Below, piece by piece: positions 55,978 through 64,000 of a stretch of 64,000 nt of DNA (its first letter is position 1; every line of letters begins with the position of its first letter). The translations under genes and the position numbers were made by a program. The notes below the pieces were generated by a model. That model worked only from the letters and a program-made list of their open reading frames with translations, was not told where the DNA came from and made no database searches. The stretch is from assembly GCF_002362255.1 (NCBI RefSeq), contig NZ_LPVV01000040.1:62001-126000 (forward strand), written 5' to 3'. The stretch comes from Microbacterium sp. SZ1. Its GTDB lineage: Bacteria > Actinomycetota > Actinomycetes > Actinomycetales > Microbacteriaceae.

Positions 55978-56754
55978 ATGAAGATCGCCCGGTTCAGCCA
56001 TGACGACGCCATCCTGTTCGGGATCGTCGACGAGTCCGACCTCGTCGTCCTGACGGGCGACCCGCTCTACGCCGGGTACGAGACCACCGGCGACCGGGTG
56101 CCGATCGCGGATGCCGTCATCCTCGCTCCCGTGATCCCTCGCTCCAAGATCGTCTGCGTCGGGAAGAACTACCACGACCATGCCGCCGAGATGGGCGGAG
56201 AGGCCCCGGAGGAGCCGCTGCTGTTCCTCAAGCCCAACACCTCGGTGATCGGCCCCGGTGACGCGATCGTGCGACCCGCCATCTCGGAGCAGACCGAGTA
56301 CGAGGGCGAGCTCGCCGTGGTGATCGGTCGCGTCGCGAAGAACGTCTCGGCGGAGAACGCGCTCGACCACGTGCTCGGCTATACGATCGCGAACGACGTG
56401 ACCGCCCGCGACCTGCAGCGCAAGGACGGTCAGTGGACCAGGGCCAAGGGCTTCGACACGTTCTGCCCGCTCGGCCCGACCATCAACACCGACTTCGACC
56501 CGTCGACGGCCACACTTCAGACCCGGGTGAACGGCGAGGTGAAGCAGCAGGCGCCGCTCAGCGACATGATCCACTCCGTCGCCGACATCATCGCCCACGC
56601 GTCGGCGGTGTTCACGCTGCTGCCGGGCGACGTGATCCTCACCGGCACCCCTGCCGGGGTGGGGGCGTTCGGCGCCGGCGACACGGTCGAGGTCGAGATC
56701 ACGGGCCTCGGCATTCTGCGCAACGCCGTGCGCGACGCCGCAGCCGCGTCATGA
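55978..56754 (+). CDS. Fumarylacetoacetate hydrolase-family protein
   Basis: A 258-residue FAH-fold protein. Metal and substrate residues appear in [45 protein letters not shown]-type segment ([12 protein letters not shown]) and the [15 protein letters not shown] loop. The family cleaves C-C bonds or decarboxylates oxo acids such as oxaloacetate or acylpyruvates. The substrate is unknown. The stop overlaps the ATG of an MFS gene (ATGA). Confidence 0.88.
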   Translation: MKIARFSHDDAILFGIVDESDLVVLTGDPLYAGYETTGDRVPIADAVILAPVIPRSKIVCVGKNYHDHAAEMGGEAPEEPLLFLKPNTSVIGPGDAIVRPAISEQTEYEGELAVVIGRVAKNVSAENALDHVLGYTIANDVTARDLQRKDGQWTRAKGFDTFCPLGPTINTDFDPSTATLQTRVNGEVKQQAPLSDMIHSVADIIAHASAVFTLLPGDVILTGTPAGVGAFGAGDTVEVEITGLGILRNAVRDAAAAS

Positions 56755-58034
56755 GCGACGTCGCCCTGTCGGCGGCGCAGATCCTCCGCATTCAGCGGCG
56801 TACCGTCCTGACCCTGTCGATCGGGCAGGTGCTGGGCGGCATCGCATTCGGGGCGACCGTCTCGCTGGGGGCGCTTCTCGCCGCCGACATCTCGGGCGAC
56901 GATGCGCTCTCAGGTCTCGCCACCGCGTCGGTGACTCTCGGCGCCGCGCTGTGCGCGATTCCGCTCGCCCGGCTGGCGGCGCGGGTCGGACGTCGACGCG
57001 CACTGACCCTCGGGAATCTCTTCGCGCTCATCGGCATCGCCGTCGTCATCACAGCCGCGTCGCTTCGGATCTTCCCGCTTCTGCTCGTCGGCATCGTCAT
57101 GATCGGAGCGGGCAACGCCGGCAATCTGCAGTCGAGGTTCGCCGCGACCGATCTCGCCTCTCCGCAGCATCGGGGCAGGGACCTCTCGATCGTCGTGTGG
57201 GCGACGACCATCGGGGGAGTCACTGGACCGCTTCTCCTCGGCCCGGGCGAGGTCGTCGGCGAGATGATCGGGATGCCGCCGCAGACGGGCTCGTACGCCT
57301 TCTCGTTCGTCGCGCAGTGCGCGGCCCTGGCGCTGTATCTCATCGCCCTGCGTCCTGATCCGCTGCTCACGGCGCAGAAGCTGGCTGTCGCCACGGCGGC
57401 GACCACGGGTCGTGTCATCGAGGACCGCCCCGTGGTGGCGCGCTATGCCGTCTTCGCTATCGCCGGCTCGCACGTCGTGATGGCCTCGGTCATGGCGATG
57501 ACCCCCGTGCACCTCGCTCACATGGCGCACGGCGCACACGGCATGGCGCCGACGCCGGCCGACGTCTCGGCCCTCGTCGGCATCACGATCGCCCTGCACG
57601 TCGGCGGCATGTACGCGCTGTCACCTCTGTTCGGCATCCTCGCCGACCGGTGGGGTCGGCTGCGCGTCGTCCTGCTCGGGCAGGCGCTGCTCGGCGGCGC
57701 TCTGGCCTTCGCCGTGTTCGTGAACGATCAGGAATGGGGTGTGATGGTCGCCCTCATCCTGCTCGGACTCGGCTGGAGCGCAGCGACGGTCGCCGGTGCA
57801 GCCTTGCTGACCGAGGCGAGCGCGCCGGAACTGCGGACGCGCAGGCAGGGGCGCAGCGACTCGTTGATGAGCCTCTGCGCAGCTGCTGGAGCGGTGCTCG
57901 CCGGTGTCGTCCTGTCGAACTTCCAGTACGCGGGGCTCGGGATCGCGGCATCCGTGCTCGTCGTCGCGATCGTCGCGCTGTCGCCGCTTGGCGCACAACG
58001 GACGCGCGCGGGGAGCAGGACGCCCGCGCCGTAG
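56751..58034 (+). CDS. MFS transporter with His/Met-rich loop
   Basis: A 427-residue 12-helix transporter. Motif A reads [14 protein letters not shown], with a second half-copy at [15 protein letters not shown]. The loop [20 protein letters not shown] (about 250-269) is unusually rich in His and Met, residues that can contact metals. Coupled to the FAH-family gene. Substrate unknown. Confidence 0.85.
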   Translation: MSDVALSAAQILRIQRRTVLTLSIGQVLGGIAFGATVSLGALLAADISGDDALSGLATASVTLGAALCAIPLARLAARVGRRRALTLGNLFALIGIAVVITAASLRIFPLLLVGIVMIGAGNAGNLQSRFAATDLASPQHRGRDLSIVVWATTIGGVTGPLLLGPGEVVGEMIGMPPQTGSYAFSFVAQCAALALYLIALRPDPLLTAQKLAVATAATTGRVIEDRPVVARYAVFAIAGSHVVMASVMAMTPVHLAHMAHGAHGMAPTPADVSALVGITIALHVGGMYALSPLFGILADRWGRLRVVLLGQALLGGALAFAVFVNDQEWGVMVALILLGLGWSAATVAGAALLTEASAPELRTRRQGRSDSLMSLCAAAGAVLAGVVLSNFQYAGLGIAASVLVVAIVALSPLGAQRTRAGSRTPAP

Positions 58035-58046
58035 AATCGAAGGGCT

Positions 58047-59552
58047 ATGGCTACTCCTCACCCCCTCACGACGACGGCCAGCGGCGCCGACGTCCGCGTC
58101 CGCTTCTGCCCCTCGCCGACCGGTCTGCCGCACGTCGGCATGGTCCGCACCGCCCTGTTCAACTGGGCCTACGCCCGACACAACGGCGGGAAGATGGTGT
58201 TCCGCATCGAGGACACCGATGCCGCGCGCGACAGCGAGGAGAGCTTCCGGCAGCTCGTCGACGCGCTCACCTGGCTGAAGATCGACTGGGACGAGGGTGT
58301 CGAGGTCGGCGGCCCGCACGCGCCGTACCGGCAGTCGGAACGGCACGACATCTACCGCGGCGTCATCGACAAGCTGCTCGCGACCGGCGCGCTCTACGAG
58401 AGCTACTCGACCGCCGAGGAGATCGACGCCCGCAACGAGGCAGCGGGTCGTGCCAAGCAGCTCGGGTACGACAACTACGACCGGAACCTGACCGACGAGC
58501 AGAAGGCCGCGTTCCGCGCCGAGGGTCGTCAGCCTGCGCTGCGCCTGCGCGTGCCGGACGAGGACGTCACATACGTCGATCTCATCCGCGGCGAGGTGAC
58601 CTTCCCCGCAGGGTCGTTCCCGGACTTCGTCGTGGTCCGCCCCAACGGCATCCCGCTGTACACCTTCGTGAACCCGGTCGACGACGCGCTCATGGGCATC
58701 ACCCACGTGCTGCGTGGCGAGGACCTCATGCCCTCGACGGCCCGTCAGCTCGCCCTGTACGCCGCGCTCATCGACGCCGGAGTGACGACGTTCGTGCCTC
58801 GCTTCGCCCACATGCCTCTCGTGCTGGGGGAGACCGGCACGAAGAAGCTCTCGAAGCGCGACCCCCAGGCCGATCTGTTCCTGCACCGCGAGCGCGGGTT
58901 CATCCATGAGGGGCTGCTGAACTACCTGGCTCTGCTCGGGTGGTCGATCGGCCCCGACCGCGACGTCTTCTCGCTCGAGGAGTTCATCGAGGCGTTCGAC
59001 ATCATGAACGTCAACCCGAACCCGGCGCGCTTCGACCAGAAGAAGGCCGAGTCGATCAACGGCGACCACATCCGGATGCTGGGGGAGAAGGACTTCGCCG
59101 AGCGGACGATCCCGTACCTCGCCGCCGCCGGCCTCTTCGACGAGCCGACCCACGAGCAGCTGGTCCTCGCCTTCCGCGCGGCGCCGCTCGTTCAGGAGCG
59201 CGTGCAGCTGCTGGGCGATGTGCCGGGGATGCTGGGCTTCCTGTTCGTCGACGAGGTGTCGTATGACGCCGACGCGCTGAAGGGCCTCCCGGCCAACGCC
59301 TCGGAGGTGCTGCAGGCCTGCGTCGCCGCTCTCGAGCCCGTCGAGGAGTTCACCCCGGAGAAGATCCAGGATGCTCTCGCGACGGCCCTCGTCGAGAACC
59401 TCGAGCTGAAGCCGCGGGTCGCCTACGGCCCGCCGCGCGTCGCGATCACCGGTCGGCGTGTGTCGCCGCCGCTGTTCGAGTCGATGGAGCTCATCGGCAA
59501 GGACGAATCGCTCCGCCGCCTCCGCAGTCTGGCGGACTTCCTGGCGCAGTGA
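58047..59552 (+). CDS. gltX: Glutamyl-tRNA synthetase
   Basis: A 501-residue class I synthetase. The HIGH-type motif appears as [12 protein letters not shown] (His-Val-Gly-Met variant) near residues 17-28, and the KMSKS-type motif as KKLSKRD. The C-terminal anticodon-binding region is intact. It lies 97 bases upstream of tRNA-Gln; actinobacteria usually lack GlnRS, so GltX probably also charges tRNA-Gln with Glu for later amidation by GatCAB. That last point is family knowledge. Confidence 0.96.
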   Translation: MATPHPLTTTASGADVRVRFCPSPTGLPHVGMVRTALFNWAYARHNGGKMVFRIEDTDAARDSEESFRQLVDALTWLKIDWDEGVEVGGPHAPYRQSERHDIYRGVIDKLLATGALYESYSTAEEIDARNEAAGRAKQLGYDNYDRNLTDEQKAAFRAEGRQPALRLRVPDEDVTYVDLIRGEVTFPAGSFPDFVVVRPNGIPLYTFVNPVDDALMGITHVLRGEDLMPSTARQLALYAALIDAGVTTFVPRFAHMPLVLGETGTKKLSKRDPQADLFLHRERGFIHEGLLNYLALLGWSIGPDRDVFSLEEFIEAFDIMNVNPNPARFDQKKAESINGDHIRMLGEKDFAERTIPYLAAAGLFDEPTHEQLVLAFRAAPLVQERVQLLGDVPGMLGFLFVDEVSYDADALKGLPANASEVLQACVAALEPVEEFTPEKIQDALATALVENLELKPRVAYGPPRVAITGRRVSPPLFESMELIGKDESLRRLRSLADFLAQ

Positions 59553-59649
59553 CGGCGCGCCCGGGCGGGCGATCGGAGCCGAGCGTTTTGGCATTCCGGT
59601 CGCCGCTCGGGTAGGCTTGACTCTCGGTGCGAGGCTCCGGTTTCGCCCT

Positions 59650-59721
59650 TGGGGTATGGTGTAATTGGCAACACGGCTGATTCTGGTTCAGTTGTTCTTG
59701 GTTCGAGTCCAGGTACCCCAG
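59650..59721 (+). tRNA. tRNA-Gln (anticodon CTG)
   Basis: The acceptor stem TGGGGTA pairs with TACCCCA. The anticodon arm GCTGATTCTGGTTCAGT has CTG in the loop, and the T arm contains GGTTCGAGTCC. The discriminator is G. CCA is not encoded. Confidence 0.96.
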
Positions 59722-59729
59722 CAGAACGA

Positions 59730-59753
59730 AAACCCCCGCTCAGGCGGGGGTTT
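59730..59753 (+). terminator. Intrinsic terminator after tRNA-Gln
   Basis: AAACCCCCGC (59730-59739), loop TCAG, GCGGGGGTTT (59744-59753), then CGTCGTTTT. It ends the gltX/tRNA region and may also serve the convergent gene at 59784. Confidence 0.85.
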
Positions 59754-59783
59754 CGTCGTTTTCGGTAGTGGGATTTCGCGCGG

Positions 59784-60686
59784 CTACTCGCACTCCCCGA
59801 GGAAGCCGAGGTAGCAGACGGCCTCGTGGGTCTCGGCGGGCCGGTAGTCGTCGTTCGACACCTGCCGAGTGTCGATCTCAGGCGTCCGCGTCAGATTCCC
59901 GTATGTCCCGAGGGTCGCGACATAGGCGCCCTCACTGTCCTGCGCCCGCATCTGGCTGATCGCGTTGCTGTAGTCCGCGCAGATCGCGGTCGCGGTCTCC
60001 GTCAGCTCCACCCCCGCGCAGTTCGCGTCGTAGCTGGCCTGCAGCAGGTTCGTGCAGTCGGTCCAGTCCTGGTTGACGTAGCAGGGGTTCACGGTGTCCA
60101 TCGACACGTCGTACCGACCCGTCTCGTACTCCTCGCTGTGGAACGTCTCCGGCTGCTCCGGCACGTCGACCTTGGTCCAGTGCCGCGCCGTCGCGAAGGC
60201 CGTGACCACCACGATGGCGATGATCAGGAGCAGGGCGCCGAGGATCGACAGCGTCACCCAGAGGCCGACGTTGCGCTTCTTCGCCGGGGCGCCGTCCGAC
60301 GGCATCCCGGCATACTGCGCGGACTCGAAAGAAGGGGACGCCTCGTACGGGTCCGTCGGCGCGCCCGGGTACGGGGAGGTGGGTGCGCCGGGGTACGCAG
60401 ACGCTGGTGCCCCGGAATGCGGGGGTGCGGGAGAGTAGGGCGGCGGCGCAGCGTCGAAGGCGGGAGCGCCGGCCGGCTCGGCCGGGGCGGGCTCCGGCGC
60501 GGGTGCCGGGGGACTCGGCTGGGCGGCGCTCGGCTGGGTGGAGAGCCAGTACGTGTACCAGCTCTGAGAGGATGCCGGATCGTCGGCGACCAGCTGCGCG
60601 TCGACGTCGCTGAGCTGCAGACCGAGTGGTCCGCGCATGTCCGCTCGCTTGAGGGCCGCACGGAACTGCTCGAGTGACATCGTCAT
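59784..60686 (-). CDS. Pro-rich single-pass membrane protein
   Basis: A 300-residue protein. A short N-terminal domain (about 1-50, MSLEQFRAALKRADMRGPLGL) precedes a Pro/Ala/Ser-rich linker (about 52-135) with repeats of YPGAPT. One membrane helix follows (about 144-168), then an exported domain with six cysteines, probably three disulfides. The overall plan is a stalked surface or sensor protein. No family is recognised. Confidence 0.75.
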   Translation of the reverse strand: MTMSLEQFRAALKRADMRGPLGLQLSDVDAQLVADDPASSQSWYTYWLSTQPSAAQPSPPAPAPEPAPAEPAGAPAFDAAPPPYSPAPPHSGAPASAYPGAPTSPYPGAPTDPYEASPSFESAQYAGMPSDGAPAKKRNVGLWVTLSILGALLLIIAIVVVTAFATARHWTKVDVPEQPETFHSEEYETGRYDVSMDTVNPCYVNQDWTDCTNLLQASYDANCAGVELTETATAICADYSNAISQMRAQDSEGAYVATLGTYGNLTRTPEIDTRQVSNDDYRPAETHEAVCYLGFLGECE

Positions 60687-60865
60687 ACATACGAGGATGG
60701 CAGACGGTCGTCGTCGTCGACAATCGCGGCACCGCGGGTGTGGCCGCGCGCGGACGCGCGGTCACCTAGCAGATGGTCCGCATCCGACGCCACGCCCTTC
60801 CCGCGCACCAGGCTCTCAGGCATCGTCGACACCGTGCCGAGACGACCGATCAGGGGAGGATGCGC

Positions 60866-61825
60866 ATGGCGCTGAGGCGAGTGGTCCCGGGCGAGGAGCC
60901 GGGAATCCGTCGCGTTCGTTCCGGATCGGGGTTCCGCTACCTCGACGCCGGTGATCAACCGGTCGTCGATGCCGATCGCGAGCGCATCCAGGACCTCGTG
61001 ATCCCGCCGCGGTGGACCGACGTCTGGATCGCGGCCGATCCGCTCGCGCACATCCAGGCCGTCGGCACCGACGACGCGGGTCGGCGCCAGTACCTCTACC
61101 ACCCGCTGTGGCGTGCCGGGCGAGACCAGCGCAAGTTCGCCAGAGCACTCCGGCTTGCGGCTGCCCTGCCGTCGGCTCGCCGACGGGTGACCCGGGCGAT
61201 CGGCCAACCGGGGCTGTCGAAGGAACGCGCTCTCGCGGTCGCGTTCCGTCTGCTCGACGACGGAGCTCTGCGCATCGGCTCGGAGCGCTACCTCGTCAAG
61301 CACGGGAGCCGGGGTCTGAGCACCCTCCGCCGACGGGACGTGCGGATCGACGGGAGCACCGTCGCCCTCGAGTTCCCCGCCAAGAGCAAGCAGCTCGCGT
61401 CGATCGAGATCACGGACGGGCCGCTCGCCGAGGCGCTGTCGGAGTTCGCGGTCGGCTCTCCGCGAGCGACGCTGCTCGCGTATCGCAAGGGTCGCCGACG
61501 CGTTCGGCTGACGTCGGGGGAGATCAACGACTACCTGAGGGAGGTCGCGGGTACGGCCTTCACGGCCAAGGACTTCCGAACACTTCACGGCACGATCCTC
61601 GCGGCCGACGCTCTCGCGCGGATCGGCCCGCTCGAGGGCAAGAACGAGCGCCGCAAGGCGGAGCGGCTCGCCGTGCAGGCCACGGCATCCGCCCTGGGCA
61701 ACACGATCGCCGTCGCCCGCAACAGCTACATCGATCCCCGGGTGTTCCGCCTGTACGCGCGCGGTCGCACGCTGGATCTGTCGGTGTCGCCCGAGACCGC
61801 GATCCGGCGACTGCTCGGCAAGTGA
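60866..61825 (+). CDS. DNA topoisomerase IB (poxvirus type)
   Basis: A 319-residue enzyme that relaxes supercoils by nicking one strand. The N-terminal domain includes GFRYLDAGDQPVVDADRERI and LVIPPRWTDVWI. Catalytic residues appear in GSERYLVKHGSRGLSTL, FRTLHGT (usually FRTWxGT) and NSYIDPRVF, with Tyr near residue 288. I use ATG 60866 with GGGGAGG seven bases upstream. Common in soil actinobacteria. Confidence 0.92.
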   Translation: MALRRVVPGEEPGIRRVRSGSGFRYLDAGDQPVVDADRERIQDLVIPPRWTDVWIAADPLAHIQAVGTDDAGRRQYLYHPLWRAGRDQRKFARALRLAAALPSARRRVTRAIGQPGLSKERALAVAFRLLDDGALRIGSERYLVKHGSRGLSTLRRRDVRIDGSTVALEFPAKSKQLASIEITDGPLAEALSEFAVGSPRATLLAYRKGRRRVRLTSGEINDYLREVAGTAFTAKDFRTLHGTILAADALARIGPLEGKNERRKAERLAVQATASALGNTIAVARNSYIDPRVFRLYARGRTLDLSVSPETAIRRLLGK

Positions 61826-61894
61826 TCTCGGTCGGCCGCCCGCGCCCGGTCGGCCGGGGCGGCACCTCGCGAGGTCGGATGACAGGATGGAACC

Positions 61895-64000
61895 ATGGAC
61901 ACAGCCAATCTCACCCGCGAGGAGACCGCCGCGCGATCCGCTGCGATCACCGTGCGCGGCATCCGCGTCGAGCTCGATTTGACGGGCGCGCCCGAGCGGG
62001 CGCGCGCGGGTTTCGCGACGACGACGACCCTCGATTTCTCCTCGACGAGTGAGACGACCTGGCTGGACTTCATCGGGCTCTCCGTGGATCGCGTCGTCGT
62101 CAACGGGGAGGAGCGCGACGTCGACTACGACGGTGCCCGCATCCAGCTTCGCGATCTCGCCGCCGACAACGTGGTGCGCGTCGAGGGCACTGGCGCGTAC
62201 AGCCGCTCCGGCGAGGGGCTGCACCGGTTCCACGACCCCGCCGACGGACTCACCTACCTGTACACGCAGTACGAGCCGGCCGACTCCCGTCGCGTGATGG
62301 CATGCTTCGAGCAGCCCGACCTCAAGGCGTCGTACACGTTCGTCGTCGATGCGCCGGCCGGGTGGCAGGTGCTGTCGAACCAGTCGGCGTCCTCCGTCGA
62401 CGTGGGCGTCGGAGTGCAGCGCGTGGAGTTCGCCCCCACGCTTCCGATCTCGAGCTACATCACCTCGGTCGCTGCCGGCCCGTACACGAAGGTCGATGGC
62501 GTCTGGCAGCGCGACGACCAGAGCGTCGACCTCGGCGTGTTCGTCCGCCAATCGCTCGCGCAGTACCTCGAATCCGACGAGATCCTCGAGATCACGCGAC
62601 AGGGTCTGGACTTCTTCACGGATGCCTTCGCCTTCCCGTACCCGTGGGGCAAGTACGACCAGATCTTCGTTCCCGAGTACAACCTCGGCGCCATGGAGAA
62701 CCCCGGGCTCGTGACCTTCACGGAGTCGTACCTGTCGCGCGGAGCGGCGACCGACGCCCAGCGTGCCGCCAGAGCGAACACGATCCTGCACGAGATGGCG
62801 CACATGTGGTTCGGCGACCTCGTGACCATGAAGTGGTGGGACGACCTCTGGCTCAAGGAGTCGTTCGCCGACTACATGGGCGCTCACGCCTCGGCGGTGG
62901 CGACCCGGTTCCATGACGCCTGGGTCACCTTCGCCTCTCGGCGCAAGGCCTGGGCATATCAGCAGGACCAGCTGCCCACCACGCATCCGATCGTCGCCGA
63001 CATCACCGACCTCGAGGCGGCGAAGCTCAACTTCGACGGCATCACCTACGCCAAGGGCGCCGCGGTGCTCAAGCAGCTCGTCGCCTTCGTCGGCGATGAC
63101 GCGTTCTTCGAGGGCGCCCGCCGGTACTTCGCGGCCAACGCCTACGGCAACACCACCCTCGACGACTTCCTCGTGCAGCTGAGCGCCGTCTCCGGCCGCG
63201 ACATGACGGAGTGGTCCCGCGCGTGGCTGCAGACCACCGGCCTCTCTACGCTCTGGCTCGAGCGCACGGCCGATGCCACGGTGCTCGTCCAGCAGGATCC
63301 GCGGCCGCACCGCCTGCGGATCGGCCTCTACGATCGCGTCGACGATCGCATCGTGCGGCGGGACCAGATCTCCCTCGACGTCTCCGATGAGCGCACCGAG
63401 ATCGAGCTCGCCGAGGCCGACCTCGTCCTCGTGAACGACGACGATCTCACCTACGCGAAGGTGCGCCTCGACGAGCGCTCGCTCGCCACGGTCGAGGAGT
63501 CCCTGTCGACGATCGAGGACCCGCTCGCTCGTGCGCTCGTGTGGTCGTCGCTGTGGAACGCCACGCGCGACGGCGAGCTGGCCGCCTCGCGATACACGGC
63601 GATCGTCCGTGCCCATGCTCCGGCGGAGTCGAACATCGGACTCCTCGTCGGCGTGCTCGCCAACGCGGCCTTCGCCATCCGCCATTTCGTCGCCGGCGAC
63701 CGCCGAGTCGATGAGCAGCGGCTCTGGGTGGAGGCGACGTGGCGCGCCCTTCAGGACGCCGACGCCGGGAGCGATGCGCAGCTCTCCTGGGCGCGGGCCC
63801 TTGCCGCGGCATCCGCCTTCGACGACGCTCGGCATCTCGAGGTAAGGGCGCTCCTCGACGGCGAAGTCCCCGAGGGTCTCTCTGTCGATCCGGACCTGCG
63901 CTGGCAGCTGCTCACAGGTCTCGTCACGACGGGGCATGCGGACGTCGCCGATATCGATCGCGAGGCAGAGTCCGATGACACCGGCAGCGGCCACACGGCG
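61895..64000 (+). CDS. pepN: Aminopeptidase N (M1 zinc peptidase), 3' end outside the window
   Basis: A 702-codon partial frame still open at the right edge. The N-terminal beta domain includes YLYTQYEPADSRRVMACFEQPDLKA, typical of actinobacterial PepN. GAMENPG (about 264-270) binds substrate, and HEMAHMWFGD (about 299-308) with the downstream Glu in LKESFADYMG is the zinc site. Family length is about 840-860 residues, so roughly 150 are missing. Confidence 0.95.
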   Translation, partial: MDTANLTREETAARSAAITVRGIRVELDLTGAPERARAGFATTTTLDFSSTSETTWLDFIGLSVDRVVVNGEERDVDYDGARIQLRDLAADNVVRVEGTGAYSRSGEGLHRFHDPADGLTYLYTQYEPADSRRVMACFEQPDLKASYTFVVDAPAGWQVLSNQSASSVDVGVGVQRVEFAPTLPISSYITSVAAGPYTKVDGVWQRDDQSVDLGVFVRQSLAQYLESDEILEITRQGLDFFTDAFAFPYPWGKYDQIFVPEYNLGAMENPGLVTFTESYLSRGAATDAQRAARANTILHEMAHMWFGDLVTMKWWDDLWLKESFADYMGAHASAVATRFHDAWVTFASRRKAWAYQQDQLPTTHPIVADITDLEAAKLNFDGITYAKGAAVLKQLVAFVGDDAFFEGARRYFAANAYGNTTLDDFLVQLSAVSGRDMTEWSRAWLQTTGLSTLWLERTADATVLVQQDPRPHRLRIGLYDRVDDRIVRRDQISLDVSDERTEIELAEADLVLVNDDDLTYAKVRLDERSLATVEESLSTIEDPLARALVWSSLWNATRDGELAASRYTAIVRAHAPAESNIGLLVGVLANAAFAIRHFVAGDRRVDEQRLWVEATWRALQDADAGSDAQLSWARALAAASAFDDARHLEVRALLDGEVPEGLSVDPDLRWQLLTGLVTTGHADVADIDREAESDDTGSGHTA

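Noticed and set aside
60683-63994. A 1103-codon minus-strand open frame opposite topoisomerase IB and pepN
   Set aside because: It has no recognisable domain and mirrors two clear genes with intact catalytic motifs; high GC makes long antisense frames common.

Overview
The window is high-GC actinobacterial DNA, most likely from a Microbacteriaceae member close to Microbacterium. Supporting signs are frequent GTG/TTG starts, dense four-base (ATGA/GTGA) gene overlaps, a Microbacteriaceae-type small protein beginning MGKFIYEG, an OtsAB trehalose pair, gltX next to tRNA-Gln, and leaderless regulators. It falls into two parts. Bases 1 to about 29.4 kb are accessory DNA. From about 29.5 kb to the end is ordinary chromosomal core.

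Accessory part A (1-21.6 kb) is a metal and cell-envelope island. It opens with an ArsR repressor plus CDF efflux pump, then a divergent cmtR plus P1B-ATPase pair. Next come copper genes (DUF3515 lipoprotein, CopD-CtaG fusion, CopC), an extracytoplasmic DsbA, a flavoprotein oxidoreductase, a private lipoprotein-processing set (LspA, Lnt), a second CtaG, an M23 peptidase, and a cytochrome c maturation operon (TlpA, CcdA, ResB, CcsB). A second M23 peptidase and a third ArsR close it. Three related small membrane proteins with a shared C-terminal tail (L..L.(V/L)SRT) each sit just before a secreted protein, and two are followed by hairpins resembling terminators. The set looks like a portable kit for metal efflux, envelope thiol chemistry, lipoprotein maturation and cytochrome oxidase/c-type cytochrome assembly.

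Accessory part B (21.6-29.4 kb) is a patchwork of decaying and defence-like genes: a frameshifted Gfo/Idh/MocA oxidoreductase, an orphan PTS IIB, an SOS-box-controlled small gene broken in a GC repeat, a fused AAA ATPase plus TOPRIM/DUF4435-like protein (PARIS-like), a tightly coupled three-gene operon (unknown protein, metallophosphoesterase, possible MbcA/ParS-type antitoxin), an XRE regulator and an AT-richer gene of unknown function. A 9-bp inverted repeat lies at the junction with the core.

The core part holds a hisN-like phosphatase, tRNA-Lys(CTT), YbaK-type deacylase, a MarR-regulated MFS pump broken in a C-tract, an IclR regulator divergent from a CoA-transferase/thiolase operon, an MFS transporter, otsA-otsB, the branched-chain amino acid genes ilvD-ilvB-ilvN-ilvC with serA, leuB and ilvE nearby, a TetR/DHA2-MFS divergent pair, a FAH-family hydrolase with an MFS gene, gltX, tRNA-Gln(CTG), topoisomerase IB and the start of pepN, which runs off the right edge.

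All calls rest on reading the sequence and remembered family motifs; no database search was run.
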